From: an uncultured Prevotella sp.
Lineage (GTDB): Bacteria > Bacteroidota > Bacteroidia > Bacteroidales > Bacteroidaceae
Assembly (NCBI GenBank): GCA_946548085.1
Contig: CAMNPN010000123.1
Location: forward strand, 1 to 41,505
Direction of reading: 5' to 3'
DNA length: 41,505 nt
Below, in pieces: positions 14,125 through 21,231 of the stretch. The notes under the pieces were generated by a model. The model searched no databases. It was not told the origin of the DNA and saw nothing but the letters and a program-made list of their open reading frames with translations. Made by a program: the position numbers and the translations under genes. Numbering within the stretch: position 1 is the first letter of the stretch; every line of letters begins with the position of its first letter.

Positions 14125-15852
14125 TTACATTGATTTTGTGGTTACTATTTGCAAGTCTGCCATGAAGTGCTGATCGTCGACGTAGTCGAGCCAGCCACAA
14201 ACGGCAGACCGAGTGGCCGTGTCGACGAAGGTAGCACGCAGAATGCTCACCATCAGCGCCTCATCGCGACGTGGCAGAATGTAGAACGAAGTCTCACCGT
14301 GATAATGATGACGGATGGCTATCTCACCCGTCACGATATTGGGGAGTGTATATACGAACACAGAGGGACTGGGAAAACAGTTGTTCGGGTCGGCGATGGT
14401 GTCGAGGTAAGCCCTGTCGGCACTTACCGACGAGGAGTGGTTGAAGAGCACTACCGCCCTATTATCGCCCTCAGCAGCCACGTCATTACCCTCGGCCTGC
14501 AACAGTAGTTCGCTGGCCATGAAGCCCAACCGACTCAGGCCGTCCATCTTATAGAATTTGGGATAGTCGCCAACGTACTGACGATAGAGGGCTGTGAGGA
14601 GGTCTTTACCTTTACCTTCGACATCAATCTCTTTTCCATCGACCAGTACAGAATCTGGCAGGATAAGAACGGTGTGACCTGTGGCGTGTAATCCGAGGAG
14701 TGAGGTATTCTCACTCCATACTCCTTCCTCCTCACCCCTCGAAAAAATCTGCACCGCATTACACCCTCCGAAACCAGAGAGCATCTTCACAAACGAGCGT
14801 TTGTCTGTAGACTGATGGGCAGCAGAGAGAGTGACATTTCCTGACACGCCCAACTCTTCAAAGCCGCGGGTGCCAAGGATCGTATGATCATCGAGGGCAG
14901 CCATCGAAAGGATGGTCTCCAACACCCCGGCAGCACCCATCGTATGGCCATAATAACCTTTATAGGCATTCACGGGAACTGTGCTTAGGCCAGCCCGCTG
15001 AATGGCCACCGACTCCATCTGGTCGTTGAAGATCGTGGCCGTGCCGTGTGCATTGACAAAGGCATACGACGACAGACGATCGTCACCGACCACCGCCGAC
15101 AGTGCACGATAGGAGCCCTCGCCAGTCTTGATGGGATTACTGATATGCGAGGCATCGTTGCGCACGGCACCGCGGCCGATGGTCCATGCTCCCCCACCCT
15201 TACCCAGAATCATCGTAGCTGCCGCCTCACCAAGGTTCAGTCCCATGCGTTCCATGTCAAACGGCCGGCACATTTCTGGCGAGAGGGCCTTGAGCGACTG
15301 GAAGCCTGAGACGATGAAACGACTCTGACTGTCGGCTCCACAAACAACGGCATACTCATAGGCACCAATAGTTAGCAGGCGCGATGCCAGGATCAGGGCC
15401 GACAGGCCTGAGGTGCAGGCATTGCACACGACAATGGGTTCGGTGGTAAACCCTAATGCCTTGGCGATATGAACGGCACTGTCGGCAGGCGACTGTACAG
15501 ACTCCTCTACGGCAACCGTCTGATGGGTAGTGCCAGACGTGAGCAGTTCCACGTCGGCTTTGGTGGTGCTGAGAATGAAGACAACATCTGGCTGAGACAC
15601 GTCGAGGGTGGTCTGTGAGAGAGCCTGACGAACAGAGGTGACCGCCATCGACTCAAAGCGTGAGAGACCGTCGACGAGAAACTGCGACTCCTGCTCTTTA
15701 GAAAAGAGCGAGGCGGTGAGCTGTTCATCTGGCAGTAACCATCGCCTGTCGTTGCGCGCCAACGCAGAACGGCCTGCCTTCACAGCACGGTAGTTCTCTG
15801 CCGTCGTCGCTCCCAAAGGAGATAATATATTATCTGCTACCTTATAAACCAT
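14125..15852 (-). CDS. Ketosynthase B fused to a half-ketosynthase-like domain
   Basis: 575 residues from the ATG at 15852; a TTG one codon earlier is possible but less likely. Residues 1-372 are a full ketosynthase: Cys146 in CNACTSG, His269 in NAHGTAT, Lys298 and His303 in KGYYGH, and SGFGGCN. After FSRG, a short relic of the palindromic element (residues about 373-388, with EEEGVWSENT) leads to a domain of about 185 residues that looks like a ketosynthase N-terminal half. It has SPSVFVYTLPNIVTGEIAIR, but no cysteine at the expected nucleophile position (GETSFYILP), so it cannot be catalytic. The same architecture occurs in ketosynthase C. It likely works with the adjacent ACP in chain elongation. 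Confidence 0.83.
   Translation of the reverse strand: MVYKVADNILSPLGATTAENYRAVKAGRSALARNDRRWLLPDEQLTASLFSKEQESQFLVDGLSRFESMAVTSVRQALSQTTLDVSQPDVVFILSTTKADVELLTSGTTHQTVAVEESVQSPADSAVHIAKALGFTTEPIVVCNACTSGLSALILASRLLTIGAYEYAVVCGADSQSRFIVSGFQSLKALSPEMCRPFDMERMGLNLGEAAATMILGKGGGAWTIGRGAVRNDASHISNPIKTGEGSYRALSAVVGDDRLSSYAFVNAHGTATIFNDQMESVAIQRAGLSTVPVNAYKGYYGHTMGAAGVLETILSMAALDDHTILGTRGFEELGVSGNVTLSAAHQSTDKRSFVKMLSGFGGCNAVQIFSRGEEEGVWSENTSLLGLHATGHTVLILPDSVLVDGKEIDVEGKGKDLLTALYRQYVGDYPKFYKMDGLSRLGFMASELLLQAEGNDVAAEGDNRAVVLFNHSSSVSADRAYLDTIADPNNCFPSPSVFVYTLPNIVTGEIAIRHHYHGETSFYILPRRDEALMVSILRATFVDTATRSAVCGWLDYVDDQHFMADLQIVTTKSM
14696..14744 (-). repeat. Short relic of the palindromic element in ketosynthase B
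   Basis: It shares TATTCTCACTCCA, the following CTCC-rich stretch and the CTCGAAA end with the two full elements, and forms a perfect 8-bp stem (GGAGTGAG / CTCACTCC) with a 5-base loop. The left arm and most of the core are missing. It is read in the same frame as the full copies (GVWSENT). Confidence 0.75.
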
Positions 15853-15873
15853 CAACCAGCCCCTATTATTCTC

Positions 15874-15910
15874 TGTAAACCGTAAACTATAAAGTATAAA
15901 CTATAAACTA
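15874..15910 (-). repeat. Heptamer tract in the thioesterase - ketosynthase B gap
   Basis: Five 7-bp units (TGTAAAC, CGTAAAC, TATAAAG, TATAAAC, TATAAAC) end in CTA at 15908-15910, the TAG stop codon of the thioesterase. The phase relative to the stop is the same as in the other (TAGTTTA)n tracts. Confidence 0.88.
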
Positions 15911-16363
15911 AAGTCCTGTACCTTCAACGCCCCAGCGTTTCTTCCATTCGAGATAGAAGGGCGGGTTATCCCATACCAGCTGGTATTCAAAGTCCATAAA
16001 CACCTGTACAGAGTGGCCTGTTGCAATCAGGCTCTCGTCCGTCGTGTCGTAGATTTCGTAGTCGAAAATTACCTTGGCAGAGATCGTAGGACGGTAGATG
16101 ATGTCAATGCGTGGCCGCATGCCGTAGCGGATGGGCTTCTTATACTGGATCGTCTGCTCCACGATGGGCGCATAGTAGCCATGTTCTACATAGCCCATGT
16201 AGGTCAGGTCGTACTTCGCCCCGAAAGCCTCACGAGCATCTTCAAAATACAAGGCATAGGCACCATGCCACACCACGTTCATCATATCGATCTCGCTGAA
16301 GCGGATCACCAGCTCCTTCGAAACCTTCAGTTTTCCCTCTGCCGTTACACTCCTATGCCGCAT
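15908..16363 (-). CDS. Acyl-CoA/acyl-ACP thioesterase (4HBT hotdog family)
   Basis: 151 residues from the ATG at 16363; a GTG one codon upstream is also possible. It is a single hotdog-domain protein of the YbgC/4HBT type, with Asp26 in SEIDMMNVVWHGAY at the position of the family's catalytic Asp. In polyene clusters such proteins are thought to release or edit chains on the ACP. The start overlaps the end of the upstream dehydratase-like gene by about 11 bases. The TAG stop is part of a heptamer tract. Confidence 0.86.
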   Translation of the reverse strand: MRHRSVTAEGKLKVSKELVIRFSEIDMMNVVWHGAYALYFEDAREAFGAKYDLTYMGYVEHGYYAPIVEQTIQYKKPIRYGMRPRIDIIYRPTISAKVIFDYEIYDTTDESLIATGHSVQVFMDFEYQLVWDNPPFYLEWKKRWGVEGTGL

Positions 16364-16811
16364 CACTCCGTACGCTAATCTTTATCTCCGTAGTGAGCAG
16401 TTCCTTGCCCTCGCAGGTGACGGTAGCCCGGGCCAACGTCATGCCAAACACCTCGCTCACGATGTCGACGGTAGTAGTGATGGCCTGTCCTACGGCCGGC
16501 AGACTGTTGATGACAAGTTTCCTCACGGCACCAATCACGCCGATGGTGATGCCGTTGCCCTGGATGTATTTGTTCACAAAACCGATGCGGGCAGCACAGG
16601 TCTGCGCCACGTTCTCAATGAGACCGCTGGCAGAGAAGCGACCGTCGTCAACGAAGATGTTATCGTCAGCGATGGTTGTCTCTGAAATCGTCGTGACCTC
16701 GTTGATAGTCGTCAGCGTTCCGATCATCACAAACGGCTCCTGCTGGGGCAACAACTCATGGACGTCGATCTGACGCAGAAATTCTTCTGAATATGTTTTC
16801 ATTTCACTCAT
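16353..16811 (-). CDS. FabZ/ApeP-like hotdog dehydratase subunit (keeps the catalytic Glu)
   Basis: 152 residues from the ATG at 16811; a second ATG at 16802, just after the upstream stop, would give 149. It is a hotdog-fold 3-hydroxyacyl-ACP dehydratase homologue: LPQQEPFVMIG corresponds to the FabZ LPHR segment, and LIENVAQ contains the catalytic Glu66. The loop that carries the catalytic His in FabZ (GHFPxxPxxPG) is shortened to GRFSASG, with Arg58 instead of His. The protein at 10648-11013 has His but no Glu, so the pair may share one active site. The gene overlaps its neighbours on both sides. Confidence 0.8.
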   Translation of the reverse strand: MSEMKTYSEEFLRQIDVHELLPQQEPFVMIGTLTTINEVTTISETTIADDNIFVDDGRFSASGLIENVAQTCAARIGFVNKYIQGNGITIGVIGAVRKLVINSLPAVGQAITTTVDIVSEVFGMTLARATVTCEGKELLTTEIKISVRSDAA

Positions 16812-17685
16812 CTTTCCAAAAATCAAAATAGTTATACCATTGTGTAGGATAGCGACTCAACTGCCGCTCCAGCTCTGCCACATACCCTTTCAGCAGCTGT
16901 TCTGCCTGTTGCCGGCGCGAGGCGGTCTTGTCGTAGGGTAACGGCGTGACATAGATTGTGTACTGCCGCGTCGCGGTCTTCATCACGTTCACCGCCAGCA
17001 CGTCGAGTCCTCGCATGGCTGCCACCGTGAAAGGTCCCATGGGGAACTGTGCCTCTCGACCCAGGAACGTCCTCGTGAGCACTTTCTTCGACCCCCAGAT
17101 ACGGTCCCCGGGGATGCTCACAATCTCACCGTCGCAAAGGGCGCGGTCGATCTCAAACATATGACTCATATCCTCGCGGATGGGGATCATACGGATGTTC
17201 GTATGGGCAAACAGGCGATTGCGGTTCTCCATGACCGACGCCTTCTCGCCAAAGAAAACGATGGCGTTGAAGGGTTTCGTCTCAGCCTTAAGCGAATAGC
17301 CGGCAATCTCGTAGTTGCCCATGTGCGAACTCAACTGCACGAAACCGGCTTCTTGCCCCGCCAGTCGCAGCCAATGCTCATGACCCTCTATCCGTATGTC
17401 GAATGACTTGCCGGCATACATCGCGAACTTGTCGATCACAACCTGTGCGAAAAGGCAGTGATTCTGATAGGTATGCCAGAAGGCTCTTAGCAGTGACTCG
17501 TGATAGCACTTGCGGAAGTAGCGGTAGATGAACTTGAAGCCTGGACGGAAGAGACATGGCGGCACCACAAAGACATTGGCGAAGATATAGACACACCTGA
17601 CATCGATCCTTCGCAATATCCCAATCAGCCAACGATGCATCAGCCCATTGCCGTAGGTCGTACCATCCCATTGTTTCTCACTCAT
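16804..17685 (-). CDS. LpxL/HtrB-family lysophospholipid acyltransferase
   Basis: A 293-residue protein of the lipid A biosynthesis acyltransferase family. The catalytic HX4E motif is SSHMGNYE, with His121 and Glu126, followed by conserved GDR and FPMGPFTVA segments. A weak hydrophobic stretch at about 32-48 suggests membrane association on the cytoplasmic face. In the cluster it probably moves the finished acyl chain from ACP to a lipid acceptor. It lies 34 bases after the ACP gene, a natural acyl donor. It is one of three acyltransferase domains in the operon. Confidence 0.87.
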   Translation of the reverse strand: MSEKQWDGTTYGNGLMHRWLIGILRRIDVRCVYIFANVFVVPPCLFRPGFKFIYRYFRKCYHESLLRAFWHTYQNHCLFAQVVIDKFAMYAGKSFDIRIEGHEHWLRLAGQEAGFVQLSSHMGNYEIAGYSLKAETKPFNAIVFFGEKASVMENRNRLFAHTNIRMIPIREDMSHMFEIDRALCDGEIVSIPGDRIWGSKKVLTRTFLGREAQFPMGPFTVAAMRGLDVLAVNVMKTATRQYTIYVTPLPYDKTASRRQQAEQLLKGYVAELERQLSRYPTQWYNYFDFWKDE

Positions 17686-17719
17686 TACTACAGCGATCGC
17701 AAATTCACGTTTCAGTTCT

Positions 17720-17965
17720 TCACTTATTTACCTTTTCCTCGATGTAGTCACAGAACTGACGTAGCGTGGTCACGCCGACCATCTCTTCCGGCTTAATCTT
17801 AAAACCGAAGTTCTTTTCCACGATGACGACGATGTCTACGAAGTCGAGGCTGTCAATACCCATATCCTCCTTCAGTGTGGCATCGTCGTTGATTTTCTCC
17901 TCGTCGATCTCGAGGTCGTCGATGAGGAATGCCCTCACCTTCTCTTCAATTTCTTGTCTTGACAT
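17720..17965 (-). CDS. Acyl carrier protein (81 aa)
   Basis: Standard ACP of 81 residues with MGIDSLDFVDIV; Ser39 is the phosphopantetheine site. It lies between the methyltransferase and the LpxL-like acyltransferase, 34 bases before the latter. It may carry the growing or finished chain. No odd features. Confidence 0.93.
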   Translation of the reverse strand: MSRQEIEEKVRAFLIDDLEIDEEKINDDATLKEDMGIDSLDFVDIVVIVEKNFGFKIKPEEMVGVTTLRQFCDYIEEKVNK

Positions 17966-18005
17966 ATAAAATAAATTATTGTTTGATTACATTATTTCCT
18001 CCTCT

Positions 18006-19118
18006 TCAACTTTTCCTCTTTTCGCCTACCACAAGGATGGAGTGACCTTGGCCAAGGTGGTCGTAGATATGCTCCACCTCGAGGCCCGCCTCACGGATAC
18101 ACATCTCCATGTCCTCGGTGTTGTACATTTTCGAGTTGCCGTTGGCGAGGGCTGCAAAGTAAAGGCTCGTCATGGTGAGACAGAAGGCCGCTGGTTCATA
18201 GCGCTGACGGTCCCAAAGGGTCTCCATGATATAGATGCGCGTCGCTGGGGTCATCGCCGCCTTCGCCCGACGCAGAATGCCCACGATCTCGTCCATCGAG
18301 AAGCAGTCGAGGAACTGACTCATCCAGATGGCGTCGAGCCCGCCCTCTCGCTGAGGGAACAGTGCCTTTGGGTCGAGCAGGTTGATGCCATGGCCGCAGA
18401 TGCGCTCAGCACCGGGCTTACCCTTGACATACGTCTGCATCAGTCCGATCTGCTGCGGCAGGTCAAGGATAGTCACCTCCACATCCTGGCTGTAGCCCAC
18501 GCACTGCAGGGCCCACTTTCCGGTATTTCCGCCAACATCGTAGAGAGAACGTACGTGATGCTCATCAAAGATGATCTTCAGCGCCTCCGGGAACGACGAG
18601 TCGCTATAGAAATGGTCAAAGCCAAACCAGCTCTTCTGTACCTGCGGCGGCAGGCTCGACAGGCCCTCGTAGATCGTCGGCCAGGACCCGAAGTGCTTCA
18701 GTCCTTCGGGGTTCCCGTTCTGTAGTGCCTCCTCCAGATGGAACCACCCTTCGTAGTTCACATCATGATTGAAGTCGAGGTTTACCCGGGTGGCCGGGTC
18801 TTGCAATAGGAACCAGCCCGTCTTTGAGATCGTATAGCGCTCTGTCTTCGGGTCTACAAGAACGGTACCGATGCAGAGCGAGGCCTCCAGGAGGCACTTC
18901 ACAGCATAGTCAGAGAGCCCTGTCTGTCGACATACCTCCTGACGAGTTAACCCATTGTCGGCATCACGGAGCAGGTCGAGTATGCCCCATTTCACCATCA
19001 ACCGAGATGCCTGGAAGACGACCGGTCCCCAGGCAATAAACTCAGCCAGCCGCTGCGCCTCACGGGCCGACAGCTGTTCTTTGGTGTACACTTTCTCTAA
19101 AGCCGGACTTAACTTCAT
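18006..19118 (-). CDS. SAM-dependent methyltransferase (acetylserotonin O-methyltransferase-like)
   Basis: A 370-residue protein with an N-terminal winged-helix dimerization domain (about 15-100) and a C-terminal Rossmann methyltransferase domain. The SAM motif LYDVGGNTG has Asp194 and glycines at 196, 197 and 200. A later acidic motif, ILDLP, is consistent with the class. Methyltransferases in aryl polyene and flexirubin clusters decorate the aryl head group; the target here is inferred. The start overlaps the ketosynthase A stop by ATGA. It is unlikely to be general metabolism given its place in the operon. Confidence 0.88.
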   Translation of the reverse strand: MKLSPALEKVYTKEQLSAREAQRLAEFIAWGPVVFQASRLMVKWGILDLLRDADNGLTRQEVCRQTGLSDYAVKCLLEASLCIGTVLVDPKTERYTISKTGWFLLQDPATRVNLDFNHDVNYEGWFHLEEALQNGNPEGLKHFGSWPTIYEGLSSLPPQVQKSWFGFDHFYSDSSFPEALKIIFDEHHVRSLYDVGGNTGKWALQCVGYSQDVEVTILDLPQQIGLMQTYVKGKPGAERICGHGINLLDPKALFPQREGGLDAIWMSQFLDCFSMDEIVGILRRAKAAMTPATRIYIMETLWDRQRYEPAAFCLTMTSLYFAALANGNSKMYNTEDMEMCIREAGLEVEHIYDHLGQGHSILVVGEKRKS

Positions 19119-20341
19119 TCCCTAACCTTTCTTATTACTAAAGCCGAATTAGTGCCGCCGAAGCCGAACGAGTTGCTCAGCACGGTGTTCACCTCCATAT
19201 CGATCGTCTTGGCGGTGATATTCAACTTCTCAGAATACTCGTCAGGCGTCTCAAAGTTGATGTTGGGTGCCACAAACGAGTGCTGCATCATCAAAACAGA
19301 ATAGACCACCTCCGACGCGCCTGCCATCCAGCACTCATGCCCCGTCATCGACTTTGTCGAACTAATAAGTGCACGCTGGCCCTTAAACATCCGTCCTAAA
19401 GCCATCGCCTCATACATATCGCCCTGGAGGGTCGAGGTGGCATGGGCGTTGATATAGTCGATATCATCAAGTGAGATACCAGCATCCTCTACGGCACGGC
19501 TCATAGCGAGCACGCTTCCGATGTCACTGGGTTCTGAGATTCCACCACCGTTACTGCTAAAGCCGTAGCCGATGACCTCGGCCAGGATTGTGGCCCCGCG
19601 GGCGACGGCATGGTCATAGTCCTCGAGTACGAGGGCTGCAGCACCGCCGCTGGGAATCAGTCCGTCGCGGTCTTTATCGAAGGGCCGGCTGGCCTTCATC
19701 GGTTCGTCCATACGCACGGAGAAGGCGTTGAGGGCATCAAATGAAGCCATCGAGTAGTAATTCGTCTCCTGTGCGCCGCCGCAGAGCACCATGTCCTGCA
19801 AACCCTGACGGATGAGCATCATACCCAGTCCGATGGAATGGCTGCCGCTGGCACAGGCCGCACTGATAGTGAAGTTCACGCCTCGCAGATGGAAGATTGT
19901 ACTGAGGTTCATGTTCACCGTTGAGTTCATCGACTGGAAGATCAGCCCGTAGCCCAGCATCGCCGTATCATGCTTCTCGTCCATGATCTTCGATGACTCG
20001 ATGACGGGCTTTGCCGACGAGTCGTTTCCAAAGATACAGCCCACTTCGTTTTGTCGCAGATAGTCATCGTCGACGCCAGCCTGCTCGAACGCCTGTCGGG
20101 CGGCCATATATGCATACTGTGCCTCCTCCGACATGCCTGCACGAGTGTGACGGTCGAGCATCTGCTTGGTGATAACAGGAGTCTCGACGATACCCTTCAG
20201 TCCACTGCGATAGCCGTATGTCAGACGGTCTTGGTCAAGGCCGATACCCGACTTTCCTTGATAAAGGGATTCCTTCACCGAGGCCAGGTCTGTGCCCAGA
20301 CACGACCAGATGCCCATCCCCGTTATGACAACTCTCTTCAT
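19115..20341 (-). CDS. Ketosynthase A (FabF-like beta-ketoacyl-ACP synthase)
   Basis: 408 residues, a normal length for KAS II. The active site is complete: Cys163 in SAACASGS, His300 in NAHATST, Lys330 and His335 in STKSMTGHE, and a C-terminal SFGFGGTN. It is the stand-alone ketosynthase of the cluster, second in the operon after the ketoreductase, and most likely performs condensation with malonyl-ACP. The gap to the ketoreductase stop is 15 bases, two heptamers plus one base. Unlike ketosynthases B and C it has no repeat-derived insert or extra domain. Confidence 0.92.
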   Translation of the reverse strand: MKRVVITGMGIWSCLGTDLASVKESLYQGKSGIGLDQDRLTYGYRSGLKGIVETPVITKQMLDRHTRAGMSEEAQYAYMAARQAFEQAGVDDDYLRQNEVGCIFGNDSSAKPVIESSKIMDEKHDTAMLGYGLIFQSMNSTVNMNLSTIFHLRGVNFTISAACASGSHSIGLGMMLIRQGLQDMVLCGGAQETNYYSMASFDALNAFSVRMDEPMKASRPFDKDRDGLIPSGGAAALVLEDYDHAVARGATILAEVIGYGFSSNGGGISEPSDIGSVLAMSRAVEDAGISLDDIDYINAHATSTLQGDMYEAMALGRMFKGQRALISSTKSMTGHECWMAGASEVVYSVLMMQHSFVAPNINFETPDEYSEKLNITAKTIDMEVNTVLSNSFGFGGTNSALVIRKVRE

Positions 20342-20356
20342 CTATAAACCGTAAAC
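20342..20356 (-). repeat. Two-unit heptamer tract between ketoreductase and ketosynthase A
   Basis: The complete 15-base intercistronic gap reads, on the sense strand, GTTTACG then GTTTATA then G before the ATG. It begins directly after the TAA stop at 20357-20359. It belongs to the same unit family as the other AAACTAT / AAACTGT tracts. Confidence 0.7.
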
Positions 20357-21088
20357 TTAAGTATACAGTCCGCCGTTGATATTGATCACTTCACCTGTGA
20401 TATAAGCAGCCTCGTCTGAGGCGAGGAAGGCAGCCAGTGCAGCCACCTCCTCTGGCGTGCCAAAGCGTCCTGTGGGAATCATCTTCTTCAGTTCGTCTAC
20501 GGGCAGGCCTTTGGTCATATCGGTCTCGATGAACCCCGGGGCGATAGCATTCACGGTAATATTGCGGGGGGCCACCTCCTGCGCCAGAGCCTTCGTGGCT
20601 CCAATAACGGCAGCCTTCGCTGCACTGTAGTTCGTCTGACCCGGCAGACCCTTCACACCCGAGAGCGATGCCATGTTGATGATGCGTCCGCCACGCTTGC
20701 GGGGCATCATGTGCTTCAGCAAATGGCGTGTCACATAGAAGTAGCCGTTGAGCGTCGTGTCAAGCACCTTGTGCCAGTCCTCGTCGGGCATCATAAACAT
20801 CACATTGTCGCGGCGGATGCCGGCATTGTTCACCAGTACACCGAACCAGTCATCGGGATGCAACTGCTCCCACCCTGTCAGCGCCGTCTCGATAGCTTGG
20901 GGATCAGAGGTGTCGAAGGGCAGTAGCTCGCACGTGCCACCCTGGGCCTGAATCTCGTCTGCCACACCCTGGGCTGCCTCACGGTTGCTCAAGAAATTAA
21001 TCACTATCGGCCATCCTGCCGAGGCCAGGCGCAGCGCGATGGCCTTTCCGATACCACGGGATCCACCCGTTATTAATGCATATTTCAT
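20357..21088 (-). CDS. 3-oxoacyl-ACP reductase (FabG/ApeQ-like SDR)
   Basis: 243 residues from the ATG at 21088; an in-frame extension to 21133 would cross the promoter and add a non-SDR leader. Classical short-chain dehydrogenase: TGGSRGIG (7-14), NNAG (87-90), Asn114, Ser141, Tyr154 and Lys158 as catalytic tetrad. It reduces beta-ketoacyl-ACP with NADPH in each polyene cycle. It is the first gene of the operon, about 15 bases downstream of the likely transcription start. Confidence 0.93.
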   Translation of the reverse strand: MKYALITGGSRGIGKAIALRLASAGWPIVINFLSNREAAQGVADEIQAQGGTCELLPFDTSDPQAIETALTGWEQLHPDDWFGVLVNNAGIRRDNVMFMMPDEDWHKVLDTTLNGYFYVTRHLLKHMMPRKRGGRIINMASLSGVKGLPGQTNYSAAKAAVIGATKALAQEVAPRNITVNAIAPGFIETDMTKGLPVDELKKMIPTGRFGTPEEVAALAAFLASDEAAYITGEVININGGLYT

Positions 21089-21110
21089 TCGTTTTATATT
21101 AAAATTTTTG

Positions 21111-21118
21111 CAAAAGTA
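21111..21118 (-). promoter_or_regulatory. Likely promoter (-7 box) of the polyene operon
   Basis: On the minus strand TACTTTTG fits the Bacteroidetes -7 consensus TAnnTTTG. It lies about 23 bases before the ketoreductase ATG (21088). A TTTG about 23 bases further upstream could be the -33 box, though the spacing is slightly long. It is the only candidate seen before the 20-gene run. Confidence 0.65.
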
Positions 21119-21183
21119 AGCATTTTCTTGCAATTATGAATCAAAAAAAGGAATAATTATATGCTTTAATCAGAATTTTTGCT

Positions 21184-21191
21184 TATCTTTG
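21184..21191 (+). promoter_or_regulatory. Likely promoter (-7 box) of the cellobiose phosphorylase gene
   Basis: TATCTTTG matches TAnnTTTG exactly and lies 41 bases before the ATG at 21232. No good -33 TTTG is visible at the usual distance. It is divergent from the polyene operon promoter, 66 bases away. Confidence 0.65.
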
Positions 21192-21231
21192 CCTCAAAAT
21201 TTGTGCCACTAACCAAATAAAGTCATAATAA

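Larger units (their letters stand above)
145..21088 (-). other. Aryl-polyene type (type II PKS/FAS-like) biosynthetic gene cluster
   Basis: About 20 genes on one strand with gaps under about 70 bases and many ATGA or TGATG overlaps. Present are three full ketosynthases, two half-ketosynthase domains, three ACPs, a ketoreductase, two hotdog dehydratase-like proteins, a thioesterase, a methyltransferase, three acyltransferase domains, a GT2 domain, an AMP-ligase, an MMPL exporter, a LolA domain and two FAD oxidoreductases. This is the set known from aryl polyene and flexirubin clusters. I see no aromatic amino acid ammonia-lyase, no chorismate-lyase-like gene and no DarA/DarB-type dialkylresorcinol genes in the window. 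The product class is therefore inferred from family composition, and the exact head group cannot be read from the sequence. Confidence 0.85.

Noticed and set aside
14117..14200. Longer start for the middle ACP
   Set aside because: It would overlap the end of ketosynthase B and add an arginine-rich leader unlike ACPs. The ATG at 14116 gives a standard 86-residue ACP.
145..21088. Complete flexirubin (aryl polyene plus dialkylresorcinol) cluster
   Set aside because: No DarA- or DarB-like gene (the latter a KAS III-type enzyme) is found. All three full ketosynthases are of the KAS I/II type.
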